This document shows, in pieces, positions 1 through 11,020 of a stretch of 64,000 nt of DNA. Made by a program: the position numbers and the translations under genes. The stretch spans positions 76,384,001 through 76,448,000 of the forward strand of contig OZ231126.1 of NCBI GenBank assembly GCA_965153355.1, in the 5' to 3' direction. Below the pieces are notes generated by a model. It ran no database searches. It had not been told where the DNA came from and saw only the letters and a program-made list of their open reading frames with translations. The DNA is from Flaccisagitta enflata (Eukaryota; Chaetognatha; Sagittoidea; Aphragmophora). Each line of letters opens with the position of its first letter. Position 1 is the stretch's first letter.

Positions 1-57
1 GAACCCCACTTACGACTTTTTTCCAGCTGGCGAGAGCCGCCTTTATTGGTACACGCC
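1..57 (-). repeat. Dispersed repeat fragment
   Basis: Reads, in inverse orientation, the same words as 36478-36530 (accaataaaggcggctctcg, then ggaaaaaagtcgtaagtg). Origin unknown; cut by the window edge. Confidence 0.5.
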
Positions 58-186
58 TGTTTTATTCGCAAATCTTCTTTCCATTTGAATAGTCTTTTGA
101 ATAGAATTTATTGGTGTAGTTTCCGTTAATATCACAAATGTCACTTAGTTCGATCTGCTCCTTCACAAATCATTTCGAAGAGCATG

Positions 187-478
187 AAAACAAGGCCAAG
201 TCAAGGCCGATAAGTGCGCCTCGCTTGATTAAGATTTTGTGGATGAACGTCTTTGATGAATGAATGAATGAATGAATGAATGAATGAATGAATGAATGAA
301 TAAATGAATGAAAATGAATGTTTTAAGGCATGAAAGGTGATAGGAATGAAGAAATACGTCAGAATCAGCCGTTATGCGCATTTCAAACGTTTGCGTGATC
401 GACCAACCGACCGACCGACCAACCAACCGACCAACGGACATGACCTCTTATAGAATTGCGAGGACGCACTTAAAAATG
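187..478 (-). mobile_element. Family A (HINE-like) element with internal TGAA microsatellite
   Basis: On plus it runs from AACAAGGCC with a stem-loop (GGCC-aagtcaa-GGCC), through inner repeat AAGTGCGCCTCGC, to a GACC/GACG tract (about 405-440) and the outer end GCGAGGACGCACTTAAAA. The outer end is the inverse of the inner repeat apart from one inserted base. The (TGAA)n array at 255-310 sits inside it. Confidence 0.6.
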
Positions 479-1238
479 CCTTGTCACTCATTAGAATTTT
501 ACTTAAACGAGATTTTGGGCACAAATTTGGGGCGCTTAGTTCATCAGAATGTTGGAATTGCTAGCTATATTTACAGGGCTTACAATTCTTTGAAAAAGAA
601 TAATTTGCCAGAAGTTTCATTGTTTGGTAGTTAGTTTCGTCTGTTGGAAGCTACGAGGTGGAGGAAAGTGTTAATAGAGAATGTATACACCGTCCACCAG
701 TCCGTAACAACATTGTGATCTGTTCATTCACAAGATCATCACAAGATCATCAGCGCACAATTGCTTTTGCCAAGGGGGCCAACTACGGCGCCTTCAAACT
801 TTGGAAGGATGCACAGTCCCTGCATCCTTCCAAGGATGAATGATAAGGGGCATCGGAAGCCAATACTTTAAGATTTAATACCCAGCAAAAACCTATGAAT
901 CAGAAACGCTGTGACGACTCAATTACTTGTGCACCAAGTAAGCCCTATCATTGTTTTGGTTAACCATCCAGGGAAGCATTTCTTCTTCTACACCAAAAAG
1001 TTGAGTAGTATCCATTATTCACATAGTCGTGTTCTACAGGTGAACCCGCTTATAACCATCCATATCAAGTCACGACATTATGCAAATCAGATTGTGGCGT
1101 TTCCTCAAGCCTACTTTCTCAAGCAACTTTCAACAAGTGCCGGCTTTGGCATTATCATTATTATTTGGTATCTAATGTTTTACGTTTTGTTCTATTTTCG
1201 GTTGCTTGTACATACCTCCAGAAATTACTATGTTGGTA
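479..1238. other. No gene recognised
   Basis: Mixed-composition DNA with only short open frames. A small hairpin occurs at 803-830 (ggaaggatgca / tgcatccttcc). No family features seen. Confidence 0.5.
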
Positions 1239-1352
1239 GTTCAGTCCGTCAGTCTGTTGGTCCGCTGGTCCGTAAATTAGTCGGTCAGTTTGTTGGATAA
1301 TCAGACGGTTGGTTGGTCAGTGGGTTGGTTGGTCTGTTGGTCAATTGGTCAT
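1239..1352 (+). mobile_element. GTCY tract, degenerate family A core
   Basis: Irregular run of GTCC, GTCT, GTCG and GGTT words as in family A cores. Neither terminal stem-loop is recognisable. Confidence 0.35.
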
Positions 1353-1633
1353 AGTTTTGTTTCAAAATGACCATAAAAAGGCTGGATAATTCAATGTTAC
1401 GGGCGGGATGAAGATGACACAGAGGGAGGGATCATCCAAAGTGGCACCTGCTATGCACGCGTTTTGACGCAAAATTGAATCACTTGGTCCATGCTGATGG
1501 TTGGCTCACATGCCTCTAAAGACTATGACAGGTACCTATCAGTGTTACATTTTCATGAATAAGTGTGCGGTCACTACCTTTTCCAGTATTACTTGAAATC
1601 CTCTATTCCATTGTAAAGTGAGACTTGTGCAAG

Positions 1634-1817
1634 AAAACAAGGCCAGATACACGGCCAATACCAGTCGCGGACGGTCGGGCAGGGGCGGAAATGCGTGTTT
1701 TCCCACTTTTCGACTCGAGCGTGACGGACCGACCGACGGACCGACCGACGGACCGACCGACGGACGGACGGACGGACGGACAAAGCCTCCTATAGAGTCG
1801 CTAGTCCGCGACTAAAA
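1634..1817 (-). mobile_element. Family A element, complete, canonical
   Basis: On plus: AACAAGGCC, stem-loop GGCCagatacacGGCC, inner repeat AGTCGCGGAC, GC-rich block (gggcaggggcgg), gcgtgttttcccac, cgactcgagcgtgacgg, a GACC/GACGG tract, then cctcctatagagtcgc and outer repeat GTCCGCGACTAAAA. Inner and outer repeats are exact inverses. Confidence 0.75.
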
Positions 1818-1915
1818 AAAAGAAAAAGAAAGAAAAAAAAGACCTCTCTTAAACTTTGAGGCGTCGAAACCTGAGTTTCTCCTTATTCCTCCTAATTCAA
1901 AGGACCGACCTATGA

Positions 1916-1920
<5 letters not shown>

Positions 1921-2006
<86 letters not shown>
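1921..2006. repeat. (CT)n microsatellite
   Basis: About 43 uninterrupted CT units. It faces an (AG)n array at 2131-2199, so the two could pair as a hairpin with a 124 bp loop. Confidence 0.97.
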
Positions 2007-2010
<4 letters not shown>

Positions 2011-2127
2011 TTCACTCCATGAGGACCACCTTGATTAGAGCCACTTGCGTTGTAGGCGCGAAGAGGCGTCACCCTCAGGTGTCGCGATGAACTGATGCGT
2101 CGCCATGATGAAAATCACGAGGGTGAG

Positions 2128-2130
<3 letters not shown>

Positions 2131-2199
<69 letters not shown>
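2131..2199. repeat. (AG)n microsatellite
   Basis: About 34 AG units, complementary to the CT array at 1921-2006. Confidence 0.97.
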
Positions 2200-2201
<2 letters not shown>

Positions 2202-2289
2202 CAAAGATTTGTGGCGATCTCATGACCACGGGTGAATGTTTGGTTTCAACCAATTAACGCTCCTTCTGTCTTCTCTCACTTGTTAACCT

Positions 2290-2625
2290 TCCTGTGCGCT
2301 TGTGTCTCCTCGCTTATTTGTGTCTGTACTAACAACTAACAGGAGATCTTTTCTTCTATCTCCTCTCATGTTTGTGTCTGTACTAACAACTAACAGGACA
2401 TCTTTTTTTCTATCTCTTCTCATGTTTGTGTCTGTACTAACAACTAACAAACCATCTTTTCTTCTTTCTCCTCTCATGTTTGTGTCTGTACTAACAACTA
2501 ACAAACCATCTTTTCTTCTGTCTCCTCTCTTATTTTTGTCTGTACTAACAACTAACAAACCATCTTTTCTTCTTTCTCCTCTCATGTTTGTGTCTGTACT
2601 AACAACTAACAAACGATCTGTTCTT
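2290..2625. repeat. 54 bp minisatellite
   Basis: Six units built on tgtctgtactaacaactaac plus a pyrimidine-rich half. Because 54 is a multiple of three, both strands stay open for over 110 codons; this is not evidence of coding. Confidence 0.9.
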
Positions 2626-2974
2626 CTTTGCCATACTACATCAGACTGAGCAAAGTGAGTGAGCAAAGTGAGTGAGCGAGCTAGTAGACGGAGTGAGTGT
2701 TTGGAGCGCTATAGAGCTGCTCAGCTGCAGAGCCCTACAAAGCGAGTTATTATCTTAATCAATCTTTAAAATTGAATGGATACATAGTCATTTTGTCCTG
2801 TAATTTGTTCTTTCTGAACATGGAAGTATCATTTTTCAAACCTATGTACTGTGAAACTAATGCTCACCACAAGTAATAAGTTTTTTTTATGCGACTTATC
2901 ACTTAAAATTATAAGTATCATGAAGACAATTGCCTCTTTTAGTGACTTTTACGCGCTCTTGCTTGATTGAAGAA

Positions 2975-3085
2975 TAGTCGCAAAAGCCCTAGATTGTCAG
3001 CGGTACTCAATGCCCCTAAGTATGTGGGGATGGGTTGGTGAGAGAAGCAGCGGTCATGTAGGGACCAATAACCTATGCTTAGGCC
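2975..3085 (-). mobile_element. Family B right-end fragment
   Basis: AGTCGCAAAAGCCCTAGAT followed by gtcagcggtactcaatgccc, the right terminus of family B. The rest of the element is missing. Confidence 0.45.
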
Positions 3086-3100
3086 TAATAGGCACCCTCC

Positions 3101-3290
3101 CCCCTCACACACACACCAAGCGCATACAGCCACAAAAAATCGTGCTCAATCACACACGTGCGCACCAGTCTTTTCTTTCTTTTTATTTCTCCAACTCTTG
3201 TGCACATGCGCAAACACACACTCGCGCACGTACACACTCACACAAACCCGCTCGCACACGCGCGCACGTACGCAACTTTCTCCTTCATGA
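3101..3290. repeat. CA-rich low-complexity region
   Basis: Repeated cacaca, cgcaca and cgcgca words with an interruption at about 3165-3205. Confidence 0.7.
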
Positions 3291-3516
3291 TTGCGCGTAA
3301 TACGACCATTTGGAGATTTTTTGTTCTCGTCGGAAAGAAGGCTTCCTTCTCGTTAACATCCATGAAAATGACTATCATGACGTTTCTTCATGTCAACAGA
3401 GACGATCTTTGTGGAAAAATGTAACAATTCAACCGACCCCTTTATGTTACGCATTTTGACGCTGTTGGACGATCATCTCCAGGTTGTCACGCGCATATAG
3501 TGGAAAGATGCTTCAA

Positions 3517-3623
<107 letters not shown>

Positions 3624-3691
3624 CTTAGAATACTATAGTCTTACACGTTTCCATTTTTTTCCCATTAACATGAGAGACAATATCTCTCACC

Positions 3692-3695
<4 letters not shown>

Positions 3696-3744
<49 letters not shown>
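3696..3744. repeat. (AG)n microsatellite
   Basis: About 24 AG units, second arm of the CT/AG pair. Confidence 0.97.
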
Positions 3745-3747
<3 letters not shown>

Positions 3748-3784
3748 ACAGTCTGAGTTCTATAAAGCCGAAAACAACGAAACG

Positions 3785-3905
3785 AAAGGAGACAGCCAGA
3801 CAAACAGAGACATAAAGAGGCTGACAGAAATATAGACGGACGGCGAGACAGACGGACGGATAGACATAAAGAGACGGACAGACATAAAGAGACAGTGAGA
3901 GAAAA
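3785..3905. repeat. GACA/GACGGA purine-rich tract
   Basis: Irregular gacagac, gacggacgg and agacataaaga words. It could be a decayed family A core or an independent simple repeat. Confidence 0.5.
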
Positions 3906-4004
3906 TTGACGGGGAAAAAAAGATTTTTCCAGTTGTCACATAATTCTCGTGAATGAGGCTGAACTATTCCTCCTCAATTCGCACTTGGAAAGGAGACGTG
4001 ACCG

Positions 4005-4460
4005 TATCTTCGTAGATGGATTACCACAAGAGGGAGATAGGAACATTATCAGATGGGTAATCACGAGGATTTAATGTTCTTAGATTGATTACCACAGGAG
4101 GGCGATCGGAACATTGTTAGATGGATAATCCCAAGGAAAACATACTGTGCTTGGATAAATTACCACAAGAGGGAGAGAGGAACACTATTAGATGGATAAT
4201 CGCAAGGAAGACATTATGCTCTTAGATATATTACAAGAGGGAGTTAAGAACATAATTAGATGGATAATCGCAAGGAGGACAAAATGTTATATGGATTACT
4301 TAACGCGGGAGCTACGCTTGTGTTTTTGTGTGGACTTCTGCACGGTGGACATTGAGTCAGTGATGGATAATCACGAGAAGAACACATTGTTCTTGGACCA
4401 AATTCCGCAATTGGAACGCCATGTTCTTGGATCTATCATCGCAGTGGAAAGTTAGGAGTA
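4005..4460. repeat. Diverged minisatellite of about 72-75 bp
   Basis: Five to six units containing ttaccacaagagggag, ggaacattnttagatgg and ataatcncaaggaa. Unit divergence is high, so the array is old. Confidence 0.75.
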
Positions 4461-4788
4461 ATGATGATAGTTTGTAGTTTATGTCCTTGACATCCTTAAA
4501 AAGTTTTATGGCCGGGAATCAACGACCAAAACAAATATAGTGGACAAGTCTGACCTGTTTTATGAGATTAATTTCAAAAGGGGCGTTGGCAAATGAGTTT
4601 GTAAAATCGCGGACATGTAAATTACATTTGTATCGTCCGATAAGTTTCCCACCAGCATTTATGAAGAGAAAATATCTTGTTATTGATTTTAAAAGTCACT
4701 TGCAAACGAGTGCCGTCGTCGATTTGTAATTATCGTCGGCAATTACCGCAACCACAACTGCAATTGTAACCACGAAAACAATAAAGAA

Positions 4789-4986
<198 letters not shown>

Positions 4987-5045
4987 CAAGCATCAACCTT
5001 TTAGGTGAGCTGCTCCTACGCTTTGTAGAATTTCTTTGCGATTTC

Positions 5046-5076
5046 TATGTATACATATACATATACATATACATAT
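5046..5076. repeat. (TACATA)n short array
   Basis: Five copies of a six-base AT-rich unit in otherwise unremarkable DNA between the CAA array and the hairpin at 5694. Confidence 0.8.
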
Positions 5077-5693
5077 GACGGCAAGTCCCCCAGAAAAACA
5101 GCAAACGCTTCAGCCTACTTTAAGTTCAATACGGCGTCATAAATCCCCTCATTAATGTTTTCTTTGGTCAAGTAGTCATTGTCTGCACTTAATGAGCAAA
5201 TATACACCTCAACATAGCGTCTAAAGGGTTATTTGATAGACAATATATATGAAAAAAGCAGCGAAATAGTGGTATTTTTGTGAAAAACCGTCGACATTTT
5301 TTTCCCATGACTCTTCATATCATAACATTTTTCTGACAATCAATACAATTTTGTTGCAACCCGAGCCGTTTATATTCTCCATCAGGGTCCCTAGTAAGGT
5401 GACAAAGCGATGCAGGGGCCGGATTTTCATTATTATAATCAGGGGAGAGGTCAAAAGCTATGTACCTTGGGTGACAAAAATAATTTGCATAATGACAGAA
5501 AAATCAGAAAAAAATTGTATTTTGTGTGTAGAAATCATAGAAAACTGTTACCAAAGCATTGAAGCATCTTAACAGTGATCATTGATAGTGACTAAGTAAA
5601 AAAATTCACTCACAGGCAATTATACAACCGAGAGAGCCATCTCACTTGAGGCCAACTACTAAGAAAAAAACTTTAAATCTAACTTTTTCCTAT

Positions 5694-5834
5694 GGTCGAA
5701 ATTATAAGACAGCCAAATGCGGGGATTTTTTGCATTTTCAAAAACATAGTTCTCTTTGGAATCGAATTTTGAAGAGAACTATGTTTTTCATTTTTTCATT
5801 TTCTTGTTTTCTATGCAAACTTATAATTTCGACC
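5694..5834. mobile_element. 141 bp hairpin MITE
   Basis: Outer arms GGTCGAAATTATAAG / CTTATAATTTCGACC are perfect inverses, and inner arms AACATAGTTCTCTT / AAGAGAACTATGTT are too. A related 143 bp hairpin is at 21901-22043, sharing cattttctatgcaaa on the right side. The transposase source is unknown. Confidence 0.65.
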
Positions 5835-6251
5835 AGCACCCTGTCAGTAGACAAAAAAGAAATTTGTAGAAATTTTTAGTACAACATCTTCAGAAATATT
5901 GGCAAAGTCTGAGTTTCTTGCTAAGGGGATGCAAATTTTACTTTCAAATATCATGTATGTCTAATCTCAATCACTTTTATTCATTTGTTTTTCTATTTTA
6001 ACTTTCACATTTTTTCCATTTTGATGCAAGTTGATACCCTAAATGTTGGCTTCGTGGGCACGCTGTCATAAGTGCTCAAGCTAACTTTGAACAATGAGTT
6101 ATATAACTAATTATGAGCTATGAGTCTTCGCTAGTTACGAAAATTTATGTAGATCAAATGCTTTGCTACATTTTGTTCCTTGTTTGTTTTTCATAAACAA
6201 ATCAAATGCTGTCAAGCCAAAAACATCAATACAGTTTGTGTCAGGAAGGTA
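5835..6251. other. AT-rich spacer, nothing recognised
   Basis: No open frame of note, no repeats beyond short A/T runs. Confidence 0.5.
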
Positions 6252-6815
6252 CAGGGTGATTTTTTTTCAAGTGGGGGAAAGTATCAAGACATCAAATTTT
6301 TATTATGCAATTTGAAGATAAACCAAAGTTAGTTTATACTTGCAAACTATTTGACATTTGATATTCAAGAAAGAAAAAATATTTTTGACCAGCTTTGAAT
6401 TCAATTTAGCATAGTTGACCATTTTCAATCCATTAAGTTCATATCATTTTTTCACAATAGTGAATTTTTGAATTATGCACAAAAAAAACTTAGTTTGGTA
6501 AAAAAGTTGAATGTCAGTTTACTTTTAACTCTGATTTGGATATTTTAACTCCGGTTTTTATTCAAAACAGTTTTTTTACTAAAATTTTGTAATTTCAGCT
6601 TCATCCATAAAAGCAATTTCATGAAAAAACATTGATTTTCCTGAAATTTTGGGTTTGATAAAAATATTATCAAAGTTTGCCAAAAATATTTTTTCTTTCT
6701 TGAAAAGTAAATGTCAAGTAGTTTGCAACTATAAATTTATTTTGGTTCATCCTGAAATGTCATAACTAAAATTTGATGCCTTAATACTTTCCCCCACTTG
6801 AAAAAAATCACCCTG
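6252..6815. mobile_element. Tc1/mariner-like foldback element, 564 bp
   Basis: Ends CAGGGTGATTTTTTTC... and the inverse at 6781-6815, both flanked by TA. Inverted similarity runs deep into the element (caagtgggggaaagta, tttgacatttgatattcaag and their inverses), so nearly the whole element is one imperfect palindrome. TA duplication and a CAGGG start are typical of Tc1/mariner. No transposase frame. Confidence 0.8.
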
Positions 6816-6890
6816 TAGTTATGAAAACAGAGCCGCAAAAAGAAGCCAGAGCCCACAAAGAACCAGTAATGAGTGGGTCAGTTTATGGTA

Positions 6891-7460
6891 CAGTAGATGT
6901 CGTCTTGACTTGGAAATACAGGGGAATTCATTACAGGAAGACAAATATACTTAAGACACTGATATTTGGAATATAGTCTAATAAAAGGATGCTTATTGCC
7001 TATGGGTGCTGGCTGTCATGGAAACACATTTCTATGTATTCACGCTAAAGTATCAATATTTTGAGAAATTTTTTGATGGAATATTGTTCAAAATGAAATT
7101 TGTTACAACTTTCCCATAATATTTTGTGTAAGAATGTTGCTCATTTCGCCATTTCTAGGGAGCGTAACTATGTGTGACAGCTATGATGCTCCCTAGCAAC
7201 TGCCAAACAAGTGATATTCTTACAGAACATACTGTGGGAAAGTTGTAGCAAATTTCATTCTAAACAGTATTCCCTCAAAAAATTTGTCAAAATATTGATA
7301 CTTTAGCATGAATACATGGAAATGTGTTTCCATAGCAACCATCCCCCATGGGCAATAAAGCATCCTTTTATTAGTTTATATTCCAAATATTAATCTCTTA
7401 AGTTCATCTCTCTTCCTGTAATGAATTCCCCGTATTTCCAACTCGAGACGACATCTACTG
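6891..7460. mobile_element. Tc1/mariner-like foldback element, 570 bp
   Basis: Ends CAGTAGATGTCGTCTTGA / inverse at 7443-7460 (one arm has TCGAGACGACATCTACTG), TA on both sides. Arms extend to an inner palindrome centred near 7175 (ctagggagc / gctccctag). Confidence 0.82.
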
Positions 7461-7518
7461 TACACGCAAGTGAAAATAAGTTGATATCATACAAAGAGAT
7501 GATATGGACTTACAATTT

Positions 7519-7724
7519 TAACAAGGCCGGTTACACGGCCAATACCAGTTGCGGACAGGTGGGCAGGGGCGGAAATGCGCGTTTTCACACTTTCCAACTC
7601 ATTCATGATGGACCGATGGACCGACGGACCGACGGACCGACGGACCGACGGACCGACGGACCGACGGACCGACGGACCAACGGACGGACAAAGCCTCTTA
7701 TAGAGTTGCGTGTCCGCAACTAAA
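7519..7724 (-). mobile_element. Family A element, complete
   Basis: Stem-loop GGCCGGTTACACGGCC, inner repeat AGTTGCGGAC, a tract of ten GACC/GACGG units, cctcttatagag, and outer end GTCCGCAACTAAAA. Inner and outer repeats both carry the AGTTGC variant in place of AGTCGC. Confidence 0.78.
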
Positions 7725-7955
7725 ATTCCATGCATCACCGTTGCCTGACCTAAACACTGTTCATCTTAAGTAGCGTGAGCCTTAGACTCAGTGGTGGAAC
7801 TTATCCTCAACATTCCCAAAGGTCCGCTGCCCAAAAAAACATGATGCGAATGGTAAATAGGTGTCACGATAAGCTGATTCGAAATTTCCTCAATACATAT
7901 TGGTTTATTGGTTTGAATCAAAATGCTTTTTACCATATGTTGAATAGAACAGAAT

Positions 7956-7961
7956 TTATTG
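7956..7961 (-). promoter_or_regulatory. Polyadenylation signal of the XK-related gene
   Basis: AATAAA on the minus strand (TTTATT on plus), about 80 nt after the stop codon. The spacing suits a short 3' untranslated region. Confidence 0.5.
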
Positions 7962-8041
7962 TATAAGCAAGCAAAAACAAGTAGGCAATGCACAAGAGAA
8001 TGTTATGAATTAAAAACAGCCACATGCATCCATTCACTCCA

Positions 8042-8903
8042 TCACATCGCCAAACGAACATCGGCATTTGGTAAATCCGTGCGAGATTTTCTCTTTGTCC
8101 AACATTTTTTCACCTTTTTAATCGCGGCTGAAACTCTATTGACAATTGGGCTAAACATTTCAGCTTTTGCATGTTCAAAGGGCAAAATTAGGAACCCAAA
8201 GATGAGATGACAAAAGCAGCAAATGATCGTCAAAATGAATGCGCGTGTGCCGTTTAGTTCTTCTACCAGCCAAAATATCACAGTTATATGGCTGGGCAGT
8301 TCATATGTGCCATCGTAATATTGGGAATAATCTAAGTCGTTGAAGTCATATTCGTCATTATGGGGAAATATGCCCAAGCCATTCATGCCTCGCGGGAGAT
8401 AAAAGAGGGCTGTTATGGCGAAAATCATCAAAACAGAGTGAACAAAGGAACGAATAATTCGCCAGTAAATCGTCTGCAGTATGGGGTAGTTTGATAGACA
8501 CATGACAAAAATGCCAAAAAGAACTGCTGCCAGGTTACTGAAAAAAGATTCTATGAGGGCAGTGTGGAAGAATCTAAATTGCACCGTGGCTGCACCAACA
8601 CCCGTGGAAATGAATAGAAAAATCAATAAGAGAGTCGCGTTCTTTGGACAATTTGGACCAAACCAGTGTCCACAGTTTGTGCTTACATATGATGAGATGG
8701 CGTGAATTATTCCGGCTGTTGAAGTTAGGATAGAGAGTACTTGAATGGTAGAAATTTCTTGATGCCGAAATTCTCCTTCCCATGTTTTGTGTTTGCCGAG
8801 TGCATAGGCATCGATTGCTATGGCACACCATTGGGTAAGAAGTTGAGGAGTGGATTCTAGTACAACTTCGTAAATTGTCATTGAGCTTGCGAGATTTTCA
8901 ATC
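8042..8903 (-). CDS. XK-related (XKR/CED-8-like) protein, exon 2 of 2
   Basis: C-terminal exon of the same gene. The acceptor is tgctatgtag|GATTGAA (intron 8904-10010, 1107 bp), and the single base before ATT completes the split codon from exon 1. Near its start lies YEVVLESTPQLLTQW (E353, P356, Q357 of the spliced protein), matching the signature E-x-x-P-Q-L helix of XKR proteins. At least five further hydrophobic segments follow, including around VLSILTSTAGIIHAIS, LLLIFLFISTGVGAATV, LAAVLFGIFVMCL and FILTIICCFCHLIFGFLI. The tail is basic (KKVKKCWTKRKSR) and presumably cytoplasmic. The stop is TGA at 8044-8042. The intron holds a family A fragment and a hAT-like element, so it is a transposon trap. 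Confidence in the splice is high because both frames otherwise end within a few codons of these sites. Confidence 0.82.
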
Positions 8904-8984
8904 CTACATAGCAAAGCATGCGATGGAGGATGCAATGAATTGGGCTCACTGGGGCCTTTTCAAAAGTCCTTTAGTATTCTAATC

Positions 8985-9113
8985 AATACCCTGATACAGC
9001 GACACACTGATACACTGATCAATAAACAATAAAGACGGACGGACGGACAAACCAACCCACTGACAAACTGATCGACACGGTAATATATAGCGTCGCGTGT
9101 CCGCGACTAAGAA
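8985..9113 (-). mobile_element. Family A fragment in the XK-related intron
   Basis: GACGGACGGACGG tract, diverged linker, then GTCGCGTGTCCGCGACTAA. The stem-loop end is not seen. Confidence 0.5.
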
Positions 9114-9280
9114 TAGAAACTGTGTCGCTGCCATGGATCAAATTTTAACTTTATCGGACAGAAATAACATCTGAAACATGTGGGGGGGATAGTGGGATAG
9201 AATGGCTCAAAAAAGGAATTGTCATCACCGCCAATGACAAACCATACTCCACTTTTTGTTGATTTTGTCATGGTTATAAT

Positions 9281-9663
9281 CAGGCCTGATTTTAGTGTTT
9301 TTTTTTGACTGAGCCAGTCGGGCTCGCTTCCCTCATTTTGACAGAGCCCGAGAGGAAAACCATGAGCCCGGTAAAAATGTCATGCCAAATTTTATCATCA
9401 TATCAGCAAAGATTTCTACTAACACCTACTGGTTGTATGATATAATGATGAAATAATCACTACCCCGGTGATTCAGTTAGAGAAAAATTCGAAAAACTAC
9501 TCAAAATTTGATGAATTTTCAAATATTGTACTCAATCAGCTTGATCGTATTAAATCCATCCAAATCTGAGAGAGCCAGCTGGGCTCAGAGCTTGCAAAAC
9601 ATGAGAGCCCGAGAGCAAAAAAGAAAGCATTGGGCTCGCGGGCTCGCTCTAAAATCAGGCCTG
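9281..9663. mobile_element. hAT-like element, 383 bp, in the XK-related intron
   Basis: Terminal inverted repeats CAGGCCTGATTTTAG / CTAAAATCAGGCCTG. Flanks GTTATAAT (9273-9280) and GTAATAAT (9664-9671) make an 8 bp target duplication with one mismatch. Inside the ends are repeated gagcccg / cgggctc words. An 8 bp duplication and a CAG start fit the hAT superfamily. Confidence 0.75.
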
Positions 9664-10010
9664 GTAATAATCGTATCGTATTTAGAGTATTACACAACCC
9701 CAATCAATTTTTCTAGTCCTTTCACAACAAGTTTTAGTTTTATTTACGTTTAGTTCATAATTTTTGGCGTTATGTTTTCCTGATGAATCAAAACAAAATT
9801 TTCTCAACATACTTCAAAGTTGTGAAGTCAATTTGTAGACAGATGTTAGGCTGGTTCATTTCACAGGCAAATCCAAAAATGAAGTCTTCAAGAAATTTTT
9901 TTTCTTGAGAATAGCAAAAACTGAATCTCAGCTTGAGCATTTTTTTATTTTGTGCCTAGATGAAATCTTATACGACAGTCATTCGTAAAAAAAAATTATG
10001 TACAACTTAC

Positions 10011-11020
10011 TTTTCGGCAGTTGCCATAGCGTCCTCACTCTTCCTATTTTGAACCAAGTAAATTGCGCCGTACAAATAAAGCACCGTAGGTCCCTGGAGA
10101 AAGATTGTTGCAATCACGAGCACAATCACGAGTGGCCTCCCGAGAAAGTCCAAGCGGTCCCCTCTAAAGTATAAGTAGATGACTCTGCCAATTTGACCAA
10201 CACCTCCGGCGACGATCCAAACGATTGTCAAGAATGAAAAAAAGAGAGAAAATGTAAATGTATGAATGTCCATGCGGCGAAATGCGTGATACCAATCGAT
10301 GTGAAATATCGTTTGAAATGATCGAAAGTGGTTCATTTCCTCTTTCACGTCGTTTGGAGTCTTTCCACAATAAAGGGAAAACAAGTCGACGAAATGGAGG
10401 ATTTTATTGTATTGTTGGAACACAACCGATGAGTTGGCGAGTTCCACTATCGCGTTATGAAAATCCTGAATTACGGGCCCCGAATTTGGAAGATCTACAA
10501 GTTCTTTGTACCGCTGAGCCATGGAAGAAGCCGTATTAGTAAGATTGAAAAATGTGTCATATTGCCGAACATTGAAAGACTTTAAATTGTTGATCTGAGG
10601 TACATCTTGGCAGTGGTACCGGTCAAAAACCCACTGTGAGAATGGCACCGGTAAAGACTGAAAAACCGTGTTAATGAAAGAGGACGAGTTAACGAGATTG
10701 AGACTTTTTTCATGATGCAGAAAAGTGAAAAGAGAGGGATTGTTGCTCTCGCTGTGATTGACCAATTCGTAGTAGTTTTCAGTCACGAATTCAGAAGATC
10801 TATCAAGCATAATGAGATGAGTCTTTTGGTTTTTCATGAACTTTTCCAAGCGGTCGAGGGTTTTGGAATCCTCTTGATAATCGAAAACATTGTCAAGGGA
10901 GTAAGTGCCATTGATGAAGTGGTCGTAATGCTCAGTCGCGACATAAATATCCGATCCAATATCTACTACAGTTAAAACGGCCGAGAGACAGAAAAGCATG
11001 ATTCTGATTTTTATGTTCAT
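10011..11020 (-). CDS. XK-related (XKR/CED-8-like) protein, exon 1 of 2
   Basis: First coding exon of a multi-pass membrane protein of the XK-related family, whose known members include plasma-membrane lipid scramblases. I start at the ATG at 11020; the frame is open further upstream but without another ATG close by. Residues 7-26 form a first membrane helix ending in the motif DIGSDIYVATEHY, the usual D-x-G-x-D start of XKR proteins. A long hydrophilic stretch (about 30-250) with several N-glycosylation sequons (NGT, NHS, NSS, NLT) follows, then helices at about 255-280 and 295-322. The donor is GCCGAAAA|gtaagt (exon ends 10011). It joins exon 2 at 8903 in phase, restoring AAG-ATT-GAA (K-I-E), for a 623-residue protein over 1872 nt. 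The long TM1-TM2 loop is unusual for the family. Family call from motifs only. Confidence 0.8.

Noticed and set aside
1634-1817. tRNA-derived SINE interpretation of family A
   Set aside because: No convincing A/B box pair and no 3' poly-A or tail repeat that differs in length between copies; stem-loop and subterminal repeats fit a rolling-circle element better.
2283-2666. Opposed 115- and 127-codon frames
   Set aside because: 54 bp minisatellite, open on both strands for arithmetic reasons.
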